From Aquincola tertiaricarbonis (GTDB taxonomy: Bacteria; Pseudomonadota; Gammaproteobacteria; Burkholderiales; Burkholderiaceae_C), in the NCBI RefSeq assembly GCF_023573145.1, contig NZ_CP097636.1, positions 2,604,001 through 2,668,000 of the forward strand: 64,000 nt of DNA. Direction: 5' to 3'. Position 1 is the first letter of the stretch. Each line of letters opens with the position of its first letter. Below, one piece after another: positions 21,248 to 30,538 of the stretch. The notes beneath the pieces were generated by a model. The model did no database searches, was not told the DNA's origin, and saw only the letters and a list, made by a program, of their open reading frames with translations. A program made the position numbers and the translations under genes.

Positions 21248-22006
21248 ATGCACACGATCCACGCCGCCCGCACCCCCGCGCCCTCTCACGCTTCCACCAC
21301 CACGCCGCGCCGCGCCGACCTCTACGCCGCCATCCACAAGGCCCTGCGCCGTGCGATGACCGACACGCTCACCCGCCTGGGCGCCCTCGACACCGAGGAC
21401 CCGGCCGACCTGCTGCGCACCCTGGCCCAGGCCGAGCACCTGCTGGACATGCTGCGCAGCCACTTGCAGCACGAGAACGACTTCATCCACACCGCCATCG
21501 AGGCGCGCCGCCCCGCCGGCGCCCGCCGCACCGCCGACGACCACCTGGAGCACCAGGGCAGCATCGCCGCGCTGCAGGCCGAGCTGCGCACGCTGCGGGC
21601 GGCCGAGCCTTCGATGCGGCCGACGCTGGCGCTGCGGCTGTACCGGCACTTCGCGCTGTTCGTCGCCGAGAACCTGCAGCACATGCACATCGAGGAGACG
21701 GCCAACAACGCCGCGCTGTGGGCGCTGTACGACGACGAAGAGCTGCATGCCCTGCACGACCGCCTGGTGGCCAGCATTCCGCCGGCCGAGATGATGGACA
21801 CGCTGCGCTGGATGGGCCCGGCCCTGTCGCCGCAGGAGCTGGCCGCGCTGCTGACCGACATGCAGGCCAAGGCACCGCCGGCCGCCTTTGCCGCGGTGAT
21901 GGACCTGCTGCGCCCGCTGCTGGACCCGGGCCGCTGGGTGCAGCTGACCACCGCGCTGGGCCTGCAGGCCGGCCAGCCTGCACGGGCGGCAGGGGTGCGC
22001 GCATGA
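21248..22006 (+). CDS. Hemerythrin-like (HHE) domain protein
   Basis: A 252-residue cytoplasmic protein. A four-helix hemerythrin-like cation-binding domain spans about 20-165. Candidate iron ligands are the histidines and acids in HLQHENDFIHTAIE, DDHLEHQGSI and RHFALFVAENLQHMHIEE. The C-terminal 80 residues are helical and unassigned. Such proteins bind a di-iron centre and sense or handle O2, NO or redox stress. The ATG at 21248 (MHTIHAAR) follows a weak AGG. The stop overlaps the start of the cytochrome gene (ATGA), so the two proteins are probably made together. Confidence 0.82.
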   Translation: MHTIHAARTPAPSHASTTTPRRADLYAAIHKALRRAMTDTLTRLGALDTEDPADLLRTLAQAEHLLDMLRSHLQHENDFIHTAIEARRPAGARRTADDHLEHQGSIAALQAELRTLRAAEPSMRPTLALRLYRHFALFVAENLQHMHIEETANNAALWALYDDEELHALHDRLVASIPPAEMMDTLRWMGPALSPQELAALLTDMQAKAPPAAFAAVMDLLRPLLDPGRWVQLTTALGLQAGQPARAAGVRA

Positions 22007-23016
22007 AAAGCTGGACCCCTCGCCCGGCCGCCCCGGCGCCCGCCGGAGGCGCACCACGCCGGGCCGGCCGCTGGCTGCGCCGCGGTGCAGCCGCCCTCGC
22101 CGCGCTGGCGGCCCTGGGCGGGCTGGCGGTGCTGGCCGGCCAGTTGCTGGCCGACGAGCGGATGAACCGCCGCATCATGGTGCCGCAGCAGCCGGTGCTG
22201 GCGCTGCGCACCGATGCGCAGGCGGTGGAACGTGGCCGCTACCTGTTCAACTCACGCGGCTGCGTGGACTGCCATGGCGCCAACGGCGCCGGCCGCACCT
22301 TCCTCGACCAGCCGGACGGCCTGAAAGTGGTGGGCCCCAACATCACCCCCGGCCCAGGCAGCGCGGTGGCCGGCTACCGCATGCTGGACTGGCTGCGCAC
22401 GCTGCGCCACGGCGTCAAGCCCGACGGCCGGCCGCTGCTCATCATGCCCAGCGAGGACTACGCCCGCCTGACCGACGACGACCTGGTGTCGCTGGTGGCC
22501 TATGTGCAGCGGCTGCCGCCGCAGGCCGGCGAGCAGCGGGTGGTGCAGCTGCCGCTGCCGGTGCGGGTGCTGTACGGCTTCGGGCTGATTCCCGATGCCG
22601 CCTCCAAGATCGACCACCTGCAGCTGCCGCCCGCGCCGGTGCCCGAGGGGGTGACGCCCGAGCACGGCGCCTACGTGGCCAACATGTGCCTGGGCTGCCA
22701 CGGCGCCCGGCTGGCCGGCGGCAAGGTGCCCGGTGGCCCGCCCGACTGGCCGGCCGCGGCCGACCTGACCGGCGGCGATGCCGGCGCGATGGCGCGCTAC
22801 CGCAATGCCGAATCGCTGCTGGCCATGTTCCGCAGCGGCCACCGGCCCGACGGCACGCCGGTGCAGGTGATGCCCTTCGAATCGCTGCGCGAGATGAGCG
22901 AGACCGACGTGCGGGCGCTGCACCTGTACCTGCGCGGCCTGCCGCCCGGCGGCGTGGCGCCGGGGGCCGAGGCTGCGGCGCACCTCAAGCAGCAGGCGGC
23001 GCAGGCAAAGGGCTAG
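22003..23016 (+). CDS. Membrane-anchored di-haem cytochrome c
   Basis: A 337-residue protein. A basic N-terminus plus the hydrophobic segment GAAALAALAALGGLAVLAGQLLA (about 30-52) anchors or exports it. Two c-type haem motifs are visible: CVDCH (near residue 85) and CLGCH (near 230). The second domain ends with METs and LREMSETDVRALHLYLRGLPPG, typical of cytochrome c domains of dehydrogenase-linked carriers. It is translationally coupled to the hemerythrin-like gene. Partner dehydrogenase or oxidase is unknown. Confidence 0.85.
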   Translation: MKSWTPRPAAPAPAGGAPRRAGRWLRRGAAALAALAALGGLAVLAGQLLADERMNRRIMVPQQPVLALRTDAQAVERGRYLFNSRGCVDCHGANGAGRTFLDQPDGLKVVGPNITPGPGSAVAGYRMLDWLRTLRHGVKPDGRPLLIMPSEDYARLTDDDLVSLVAYVQRLPPQAGEQRVVQLPLPVRVLYGFGLIPDAASKIDHLQLPPAPVPEGVTPEHGAYVANMCLGCHGARLAGGKVPGGPPDWPAAADLTGGDAGAMARYRNAESLLAMFRSGHRPDGTPVQVMPFESLREMSETDVRALHLYLRGLPPGGVAPGAEAAAHLKQQAAQAKG

Positions 23017-23085
23017 GCCCCCAAGCTCGCTACGCTCGCGTCCCCCCAAGGGGGAGCTCAGCCCCTTGGGGCGGCCCGGCGGGGC
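23017..23085. repeat. Intergenic repeat R1 (overlaps the mscS-type gene 3' end)
   Basis: Core GCCCCCAAGCTCGCTACGCT followed by a C-run/GAGGGGG-type stem and CCCCTTGGGGCGGCCCGGC. The same element recurs in inverse orientation at 50803-50874 (R2, near-identical over about 70 bases) and, as a partial copy, at 32205-32287 (R3). In R1 the G-to-A change in the core creates the TAG that ends the MscS-type protein. Confidence 0.85.
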
Positions 23086-24379
23086 TGACGGCAGGCGCCG
23101 CAGCGGCCTTGATGCGCGGCTCCCGCTGCACCTGCTGCGGGTACGGAATCTCCACGTCCAGCGCATTGAGCGTGCGCAGCACCGCCAGGTTGACGGCGCT
23201 GCGCACCGCGCCCAGGCCGTTGTGCGGGTCGCGGATCCAGAAGCTGATCGTCAGCTCCAGCCCGCTGGCCGCGAAGTCGGTCAGCGTCACCGCCGGCGCC
23301 GGGTCGGTGATCACCCGGTCGATGGCGGCCACCACCGCCACCAGCTGCGGAATCAGCGCATCCACGTCGGTGTCGTAGGCCACCTGCACCACCGTCGTGC
23401 CGTTGATGCGGGTGTCGCTCATCGTCATGCTCACCACCCGCTGGGTGATCATCATCTCGTTGGGCACGATGGACTCGCGGCCGTTGAGCGCGCGGATCAC
23501 GGTGTAGCGGGTGCTGATGTCGGTGATGCGGCCCTCGAAGCCGTCCACCACCACCATGTCGCCGATGCGCAGGCTGCCTTCGGCCAGCAGCACGAAGCCC
23601 GAGACGTAGTTGGCCGCCAGCTTCTGCAGGCCCAGGCCGATGCCCACGCCGATGGCGCCGCCCAGCACCGACAGCGCGGTGAGCGGAATGCCCGCGGCCG
23701 ACAGCGCGAACAGCAGCCCCACCACCAGCAGCAACGCCCGCGTGGCATTGGCCGCGATCTTGCGCAGCGACACGTTGCCGACGAAGCCGGCATCGCTGAC
23801 GCCGGCCAGCAGCCGCGCCTCGATGGCGGCCGACAGCCACAGCACCGCCACCAGCACCACCACGGCGCTGAGCGCCCCTTCGATCACGCTGCGCAGGCTG
23901 ACCTGGCCGCCGCCCACCGTCCAGGTGATGGCTTCCAGCTCGGCCAGCACCACCGGCAGCAGGCCGGTGAGCCACAGCACCAGGCACAGCCACACCAGCC
24001 ACGAGAGCCAGCGCTCCACCAGCCGCACCAGCGGCGATTGCGGAAAGGCCGCCTGCAGCACCCGCACCGCCAGGCGGATGGCGCACAACGACATCAGCAC
24101 CGGCACCGCCAGATGGAACACCGCCCGCGGCATGTCGGCCGGCATCCCCTGGCGCACCAGCAGCACCGCGCCCAGTGCCAGCAGCGGGAACAGCACGCCG
24201 TCCACCACCCGCTGGCCGAACCAGATGCCGCCGCGCCGGCGGTCGCGGCCCAGCAGCCAGGCCGTGCCGCCAGCCAGGCCCACGCAGGCGGCCAGCAGGG
24301 CCAGCTCGGCCAGCGAAGCCAGTTGCCACAGACCTTGCACCCAGCCGGCCAGCGTCTGGCCGGTCAGCACCGGGCTCAA
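23030..24379 (-). CDS. MscS family mechanosensitive channel
   Basis: An inner-membrane channel that releases solutes on osmotic downshock. The 449 residues contain several membrane helices and the MscS pore/beta-domain block: GVGIGLGLQKLAANYVSGFVLLAEGSLRIGDMVVVDGFEGRITDISTRYTVIRALNGRESIVPNEMMI. The start is uncertain: TTG at 24379 overlaps the stop of the upstream gene (TTGA) and has GGGTGGA-like sequence at good spacing; GTG at 24370 is an alternative. The last 19 residues (VSPAGPPQGAELPLGG..) are encoded by intergenic repeat R1, so the natural C-terminus may have been replaced. Confidence 0.88.
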   Translation of the reverse strand: MSPVLTGQTLAGWVQGLWQLASLAELALLAACVGLAGGTAWLLGRDRRRGGIWFGQRVVDGVLFPLLALGAVLLVRQGMPADMPRAVFHLAVPVLMSLCAIRLAVRVLQAAFPQSPLVRLVERWLSWLVWLCLVLWLTGLLPVVLAELEAITWTVGGGQVSLRSVIEGALSAVVVLVAVLWLSAAIEARLLAGVSDAGFVGNVSLRKIAANATRALLLVVGLLFALSAAGIPLTALSVLGGAIGVGIGLGLQKLAANYVSGFVLLAEGSLRIGDMVVVDGFEGRITDISTRYTVIRALNGRESIVPNEMMITQRVVSMTMSDTRINGTTVVQVAYDTDVDALIPQLVAVVAAIDRVITDPAPAVTLTDFAASGLELTISFWIRDPHNGLGAVRSAVNLAVLRTLNALDVEIPYPQQVQREPRIKAAAAPAVSPAGPPQGAELPLGGTRA

Positions 24380-25320
24380 GCGCCGTCCACCCCGGCCAGC
24401 ACGCGCAGGTGCGCGGCCACGCTGCGGCCCAGCGCCGACAGGTTGTAGCCACCTTCCAGGCAGGACACGATGCGGCCCTTGGCATGGCGCTCGGCCACGT
24501 CGGCGATCTTCCAGGTGATCCAGGCGTAGTCGGCTTCCACCAGGCCCATCTGGCCGAGGTCGTCCTCGCGGTGGGCATCGAAGCCGGCGGAGATGAAGAC
24601 CATCTCGGGCCGGAACTCCTCCAGCCGCGGCAGCCACATCGCCTCGATCAGCTCACGCACTTCCATGCCCTTGGTGTAGGGCGGCACCGGCAGGTTGACC
24701 ATGTTGGTGCCCAGCGGCACGGCGCCGCTGTTCGGGTACAGCGGGTGCTGGAAGAAGCTGCACATCAGGATGCGCTCGTCCCCGGCCACGATGTCCTCGG
24801 TGCCGTTGCCGTGGTGCACGTCGAAGTCGATGATGGCCACGCGCTTCAAGCCGCGCACGTCCAGCGCATGGCGCGCGGCCACGCACACGTTGTTGAAGAA
24901 GCAAAAGCCCATGGCCTGCCCGCGCGTGGCGTGATGGCCGGGCGGGCGCACCGAGCAGAAGGCGTTGTCCACCTCGCCGTCGATCACCGCATCGGTCGCG
25001 GCCACCGCGGCGCCGGCGGCGCGCAGCATCGCGTTCCAGGTGCCGGGGCCGGCGCTGGTGTCCGGGTCCACCGCCTGGCGGCTGCCGTTGTCGCGCAGGC
25101 GCTGGGCCAGGTCCGAGATCTCGCGCACATAGCCGGCGCTGTGCGCCAGCTGCACGTCGGACAGCTGCGCCACCGGGGCTTCGCGCATCTCCAGCGCCAG
25201 GTCCAGGCCGGTGGCGCGCAGGTGGTCGGCGATCGCATCCAGGCGCTGCGGACACTCCGGATGGCTGGCGCCCATCTCGTGCGCCTTGCAATCCTTATGG
25301 CTGTAAAAGGCGGTGGTCAT
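24376..25320 (-). CDS. Histone deacetylase-fold amidohydrolase
   Basis: A 314-residue zinc-dependent deacetylase-family enzyme. Motifs: HPECPQRLDAI (20-30), RPPGHHA (125-131, active-site His pair), IIDFDVHHGNGTEDI (163-177, zinc Asp/His) and FISAGFDAHREDDLG (second zinc Asp). Bacterial relatives act on acetylated polyamines, short-chain acyl amides or acetyl-lysine; the substrate here cannot be chosen. The start ATG at 25320 begins MTTAFYSHKDC. It is divergent from the MoxR gene across 39 bases and overlaps the MscS-type gene. Confidence 0.9.
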   Translation of the reverse strand: MTTAFYSHKDCKAHEMGASHPECPQRLDAIADHLRATGLDLALEMREAPVAQLSDVQLAHSAGYVREISDLAQRLRDNGSRQAVDPDTSAGPGTWNAMLRAAGAAVAATDAVIDGEVDNAFCSVRPPGHHATRGQAMGFCFFNNVCVAARHALDVRGLKRVAIIDFDVHHGNGTEDIVAGDERILMCSFFQHPLYPNSGAVPLGTNMVNLPVPPYTKGMEVRELIEAMWLPRLEEFRPEMVFISAGFDAHREDDLGQMGLVEADYAWITWKIADVAERHAKGRIVSCLEGGYNLSALGRSVAAHLRVLAGVDGA

Positions 25321-25359
25321 CGAGGAAAAGGGCTCGAGGTTTTCGGATAAGGTGCATGC

Positions 25360-26286
<927 letters not shown>

Positions 26287-26295
26287 CCTGCCGCC

Positions 26296-27264
26296 ATGCT
26301 CTCCGCCCTGCGCACGCGCTGGCAGGCCTGGTGGCAGGCGCGCCATCCGCTCACCGACCGCTGGGTGCTCACCCAGCGCAACATCTACATCGTGCCCACA
26401 CCGGCCGGGCTCGCCTTCGGCATCACGCTGCTGGTGATGCTGCTGGCCTCCATCAACTATCAGCTCAACCTGGGCTATGTGCTCACCTTCCTGCTGGCGG
26501 GCGCGGGCATCGCCTCGCTGCACATGACGCATGCCACGCTGCGCGGCCTGACGCTGCAGCTGCGCCCGGTGGGCAGCAGCTTTGCCGGCGAGCCGGCGCG
26601 GCTGGACCTGGTGGTGCAAAGCCCCGGCAGCCGGCGCCACGGCATCGGCCTGGGCTTCGAGGCACCGGCCCAGCGCGGCGCGCAGGTCTGGATCGACGTG
26701 CCGGCGCTGGGCCAGGCCACGGCGGTGCTGCGCTTCGTGCCACCGCAGCGCGGCCTGCACGGCATACCGGCGCTGCGGGCGGAAACACGCTTCCCGTTCG
26801 GCCTTTTCCGCGCCTGGACGGTGTGGCGGCCGGCGGCCCGGCTGCTGGCCTGGCCGGCACCGGAAAACCCGCCCGCGCCGCTGCCCGCGCCCTTGCCGCT
26901 GGGCGGCGATGCGGTGATGCAGCGCCAGCGCGACGGCGGTGAATTCGACGGCGTGCGCGCCTACCGGCGCGGCGACGCGCTGCGCCGCGTGGTGTGGAAG
27001 AAGGCGGCGCGCACCGGCGAGCTGGTGACGCGCGAGAACACCGGCGCCGCCACCCAGGAGCTGTGGCTGGACTGGCAGCTGGCCGCCGTGCCCGGCACCG
27101 AGGCGCGGCTGTCGCGCCTGGCGGCCTGGGTGGTAGCGGCCGAGCAGGCCGGCGTGCTGCACGGCCTGCGGCTGCCGGGGCTGGAACTGCCGCCCGGCCA
27201 GGGCGATGCCCACCGCTTGCAGGCGCTGGACGCGCTGGCCCTGCACCCCGGGGCGGCCCGATGA
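26296..27264 (+). CDS. DUF58 domain protein
   Basis: A 322-residue protein with two N-terminal membrane helices (AGLAFGITLLVMLLASINYQLNLGYVLTFLLAGAGIASLHM). The C-terminal DUF58 signature, GGEFDGVRAYRRGDALRRVVWKKAARTGELVTRE, lies at about 216-250. It starts 9 bases after moxR and its stop overlaps the transglutaminase start (ATGA). Function is unknown; it is a constant partner of MoxR. Confidence 0.92.
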   Translation: MLSALRTRWQAWWQARHPLTDRWVLTQRNIYIVPTPAGLAFGITLLVMLLASINYQLNLGYVLTFLLAGAGIASLHMTHATLRGLTLQLRPVGSSFAGEPARLDLVVQSPGSRRHGIGLGFEAPAQRGAQVWIDVPALGQATAVLRFVPPQRGLHGIPALRAETRFPFGLFRAWTVWRPAARLLAWPAPENPPAPLPAPLPLGGDAVMQRQRDGGEFDGVRAYRRGDALRRVVWKKAARTGELVTRENTGAATQELWLDWQLAAVPGTEARLSRLAAWVVAAEQAGVLHGLRLPGLELPPGQGDAHRLQALDALALHPGAAR

Positions 27265-29315
27265 CCACGCTGCGCCTGCCCCGCTGGCCCTTGCCCGGCC
27301 GCCTGCCGCGCGACACCCGCGACGTGCTGTTCCTGTTGGTGGTGATCGGCTGGACGCTGCTGCCCCACCTGGGCCGGCTGCCGCTGTGGTGCGGCCTGAT
27401 GGTGGGCGCGGTGCTCACCGCGCGCGCCGTGCTGGCGCTGCGCGCGGCGCCCCTGCCCAGCCGCTGGGTGCTGGCCGCGCTGCTGGCCGTGGCCGTGGGC
27501 CTGACGCTGCACAGCTACCGCACCCTGCTGGGCAAGGAAGCCGGCGTCACCCTGCTGGTGATGCTGATGGTGCTCAAGACCCTGGAGCTGCGCGCCCGCC
27601 GCGATGCGCTGGTGGTCTTCTTCCTCGGCTTCTTCCTGGTGCTCACCAACTTCCTGTATTCGCAGACGCTGCCGGTGGCCGCGGCCATGATCATCGCGGT
27701 CTGGGGGCTGCTCACCGCGCTGGTGCTGGCCCACATGCCGGTGGGCCAGCCGGCGCTGCGCGAGGCCGGCGGCCTGGCCGCCCGCGCCACGCTGTTCGGC
27801 ATGCCGGTGATGGTGGTGCTGTTCCTGCTGTTTCCGCGCGTGGGGCCGCTGTGGGCGCTGCCGCAGGATGCCGGCGGGCGCACCGGCCTGTCGGGCACGC
27901 TCACGCTGGGCGGCGTGGCCGAGGTGGCCAACGACGACAGCGTGGCCTTCCGCGTGCGCTTCGAAGGACCGCCGCCGCCCAATGCCCAGCTGTACTGGCG
28001 CGGCCCGGTGCTCAGCCGCTTCGACGGCCGTGAATGGCACCGGCTCGAACGCAGCAGCATGGGCCCGCAGGCCTGGCTGCGCGCAGAACTGCGCACCGAG
28101 GGCCAGCCCGTGCGCTACGAGATGACGCTGGAGCCCTCGCGCCTGCCGCTGCTGCCGCTGCTGGAAGCCACGCCGCCCCGCGGTGAGGGCGCGCCGCAGA
28201 TCGACGGCTGGCGCCTGATGCAGCGGCCCGACCTGGAGTGGCTGACCGACCGCCCGGTGACCGAGCGCCTGCGCTTCACGGCGCAGGCCTGGCCCCGCTT
28301 CGAGCATGGCCCGCGCGAGGCGGCGCTGGGCCTGCAGGACCACCTCACGCTGCCCCCCGGCTACAACCCGCGCACGCTGGCCTGGGCCGCCGCGCTGCGC
28401 CGCCAGCCCGCCTACGCCCAGGCCGACGCCGCCACGCTGGCCGGCGCGGTGCTGCGCCACATCCGCACGGCGAGCTTCAGCTACACGCTGGCGCCCGGGC
28501 TGTATGGCGATGAAGTGGGCCGCCATGCCATCGACGAGTTCTGGCTCGACCGCAAGCAGGGCTTTTGCGAGCACTTCGCCACCGCATTCGTGGTGGTGAT
28601 GCGGGCGCTGGACGTGCCGGCGCGTGTGGTCACCGGCTACCAGGGCGCCGACCCCGTGCTGCAGGACGGCTACCTGGTGGTGCGCCAGAGCCACGCCCAC
28701 GCCTGGGCCGAGATCTGGCAGCCCGGCCGCGGCTGGGTGCGGGTGGACCCCACCGCCGCCGTGGCACCCGACCGGGTGGACCGCAGCCAGTCGCTGCGGC
28801 CGCCGCCGGGCCTGGTGGCCGGCGCGCTGGCCGGCATGAGCCCGGCGCTGATGGAGCGCTGGCGCGGCGCCTATGAGCTGCTGAACAACCGCTGGAACCA
28901 GTGGGTGCTGAACTACTCGCGCAGCCAGCAGTTCGACCTGCTCAAGCAGCTGGGCTTTGAAACGCCGCGCTGGGAAGACCTGGCCCTGTTGATGATGGGG
29001 CTGGCCAGCGGCGCCGCCCTGCTGGGCGCCGGCTGGGCCCTGTGGGACCGCCAGCGCCGCGACCCCTGGGAGCGGCTGCAGGCCGACCTGCGCGCGCGCC
29101 TGGCCACGCTGGGCGTGCCGGCCCGGTCCTTCGAGGGGCCGCGCACGCTGGCGCAGCGCGTGCGTGAGCGGTTGGGCGAACGCGGCCAGGCCGTGGCCAC
29201 CGAGCTGGAAGCGCTGGATGCCCTGCGTTATGCGCCCGGCGCCAGCCAGCGCCCCGACCGCGGCTGGCAGCGCCGATTCCAGCGCGCCACGGCCGCCGCA
29301 CGCCGCTCGGGATAA
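27261..29315 (+). CDS. tgpA: TgpA-type membrane transglutaminase-like protein
   Basis: A 684-residue protein: an N-terminal block of membrane helices (to about 210), then a periplasmic DUF3488-type and transglutaminase-core region, a further helix near 580 and a C-terminal DUF4129-like tail. The likely triad is C436 (KQGFCEHFATAF), H480 (SHAHAWAEIW) and D496 (VRVDPTAAV). Its 44/16 spacing equals that of the Pseudomonas enzyme as I recall it. The triad is intact, so activity is expected; the substrate is unknown. Translationally coupled to the DUF58 gene. Confidence 0.92.
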   Translation: MTTLRLPRWPLPGRLPRDTRDVLFLLVVIGWTLLPHLGRLPLWCGLMVGAVLTARAVLALRAAPLPSRWVLAALLAVAVGLTLHSYRTLLGKEAGVTLLVMLMVLKTLELRARRDALVVFFLGFFLVLTNFLYSQTLPVAAAMIIAVWGLLTALVLAHMPVGQPALREAGGLAARATLFGMPVMVVLFLLFPRVGPLWALPQDAGGRTGLSGTLTLGGVAEVANDDSVAFRVRFEGPPPPNAQLYWRGPVLSRFDGREWHRLERSSMGPQAWLRAELRTEGQPVRYEMTLEPSRLPLLPLLEATPPRGEGAPQIDGWRLMQRPDLEWLTDRPVTERLRFTAQAWPRFEHGPREAALGLQDHLTLPPGYNPRTLAWAAALRRQPAYAQADAATLAGAVLRHIRTASFSYTLAPGLYGDEVGRHAIDEFWLDRKQGFCEHFATAFVVVMRALDVPARVVTGYQGADPVLQDGYLVVRQSHAHAWAEIWQPGRGWVRVDPTAAVAPDRVDRSQSLRPPPGLVAGALAGMSPALMERWRGAYELLNNRWNQWVLNYSRSQQFDLLKQLGFETPRWEDLALLMMGLASGAALLGAGWALWDRQRRDPWERLQADLRARLATLGVPARSFEGPRTLAQRVRERLGERGQAVATELEALDALRYAPGASQRPDRGWQRRFQRATAAARRSG

Positions 29316-29322
29316 TGGACCG

Positions 29323-30522
29323 ATGACCTTGAGAACCTGGCCGGCCCTTGCCCGGCGATACGCGGGCGGGCTGCTGCCAGCCGCTGCCCTGGCCCTGCCG
29401 CTGCTGGTGGCGTCGCCCCTGGCCCAGGCCAACCCGGCCACGCCGGGCCACACACCCGCCAAGAAGGCCGCGCCGGCGCATGCGGCCATCAAGCCGGCCG
29501 CGAAGGCGTCCGCGAAGGCCCACGCGTCGAAGACCTCCAAGGCGCGCACCGACGACGCGCCCGACGTCGTCACCTACGGCCGCCGCGACGATGTGATGGC
29601 CTTTGCCGACGACCTGGCCCAGCGCCGCCAGCTCGACCCCGCCTGGGTGCGCGAGCAGCTGGCCCAGGCGCGTTACCTGCCTTCGGTGGCCCGGCTCATC
29701 ATGCCGCCGCCGGCCGGCACCGCCAAAAGCTGGATGGCCTACCGCGCCCGCTTCATCGAGCCCACCCGCATCAACGCCGGCCTGCGCTTCTGGCAGCAGC
29801 ATGAAGCGGCGCTGGCCCGGGCCGAAGCCCAGTACGGCGTGCCGGCGCAGATCGTCGTCGGCATCATCGGCGTGGAAACGCTGTACGGCCGCATGACCGG
29901 CAACTTCCGCGTGCTGGATGCGCTGGCCACGCTGGCCTTCGACTTTCCCACCGGCCGCAAGGACCGCACGCCCTTCTTCCGCGGCGAGCTGGAAGAGCTG
30001 CTGGCCTGGTGCGCCCGCGACGGCTGCAACCCGCAGACGGTCAAGGGCTCGTACGCCGGTGCCATCGGCCTGCCGCAGTTCATGCCCGGCAGCATCAACC
30101 GCCATGCGGTGGATTTCGACGGCGACGGCCACATCGACCTGCTGAACAGCCCGGTGGACGCCATCGGCAGCGTGGCGCACTACCTGGCCAACCACGGCTG
30201 GCAGCGCGGCATGCCCACCCACTACGACGTGGCCGTGCCCAGCGACACCACCCAGCGCGCCACCCTGCTGGCGCCCGACATCCTGCCCAGCTTCACCGCC
30301 ACGCAGATGACCGAGCTGGGCGCCGCCCTCAACGAAGACGCCCGCCGCCACGACGGCCTGCTGGCCCTGGTGGAACTGCAGAACGGCGACGCCGCCCCCA
30401 GCTACGTGGCCGGCACCGCCAACTTCTACGCCGTGACCCGCTACAACTGGTCCAGCTACTACGCGATGGCGGTGATCGACCTGGGTGCCACGATCAACGC
30501 CGCGCGGCTGGCTCAGCGGTAG
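29323..30522 (+). CDS. mltB: Lytic murein transglycosylase B
   Basis: Cleaves peptidoglycan glycan strands to 1,6-anhydro-muropeptides in the periplasm. The 399 residues include a signal peptide (to about 36, SPLAQA) with no lipobox, so it is a soluble form rather than a lipoprotein. An Ala/Lys-rich linker (40-75) follows. The catalytic region is VVGIIGVETLYGRMTGNFRVLDALATLAFDFP with catalytic E185; further motifs are KGSYAGAIGLPQFMPGSI and HYLANHGWQRG. It follows tgpA by 7 bases and may share its transcript. It is convergent with hipA across 16 bases. Confidence 0.94.
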   Translation: MTLRTWPALARRYAGGLLPAAALALPLLVASPLAQANPATPGHTPAKKAAPAHAAIKPAAKASAKAHASKTSKARTDDAPDVVTYGRRDDVMAFADDLAQRRQLDPAWVREQLAQARYLPSVARLIMPPPAGTAKSWMAYRARFIEPTRINAGLRFWQQHEAALARAEAQYGVPAQIVVGIIGVETLYGRMTGNFRVLDALATLAFDFPTGRKDRTPFFRGELEELLAWCARDGCNPQTVKGSYAGAIGLPQFMPGSINRHAVDFDGDGHIDLLNSPVDAIGSVAHYLANHGWQRGMPTHYDVAVPSDTTQRATLLAPDILPSFTATQMTELGAALNEDARRHDGLLALVELQNGDAAPSYVAGTANFYAVTRYNWSSYYAMAVIDLGATINAARLAQR

Positions 30523-30538
30523 GCGCCCAGCGCCCGGA

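Noticed and set aside
17882..22057. A 1391-residue minus-strand open frame
   Set aside because: Antisense to the fumarase end, the LuxR-type regulator and hemerythrin gene; no domain recognised.
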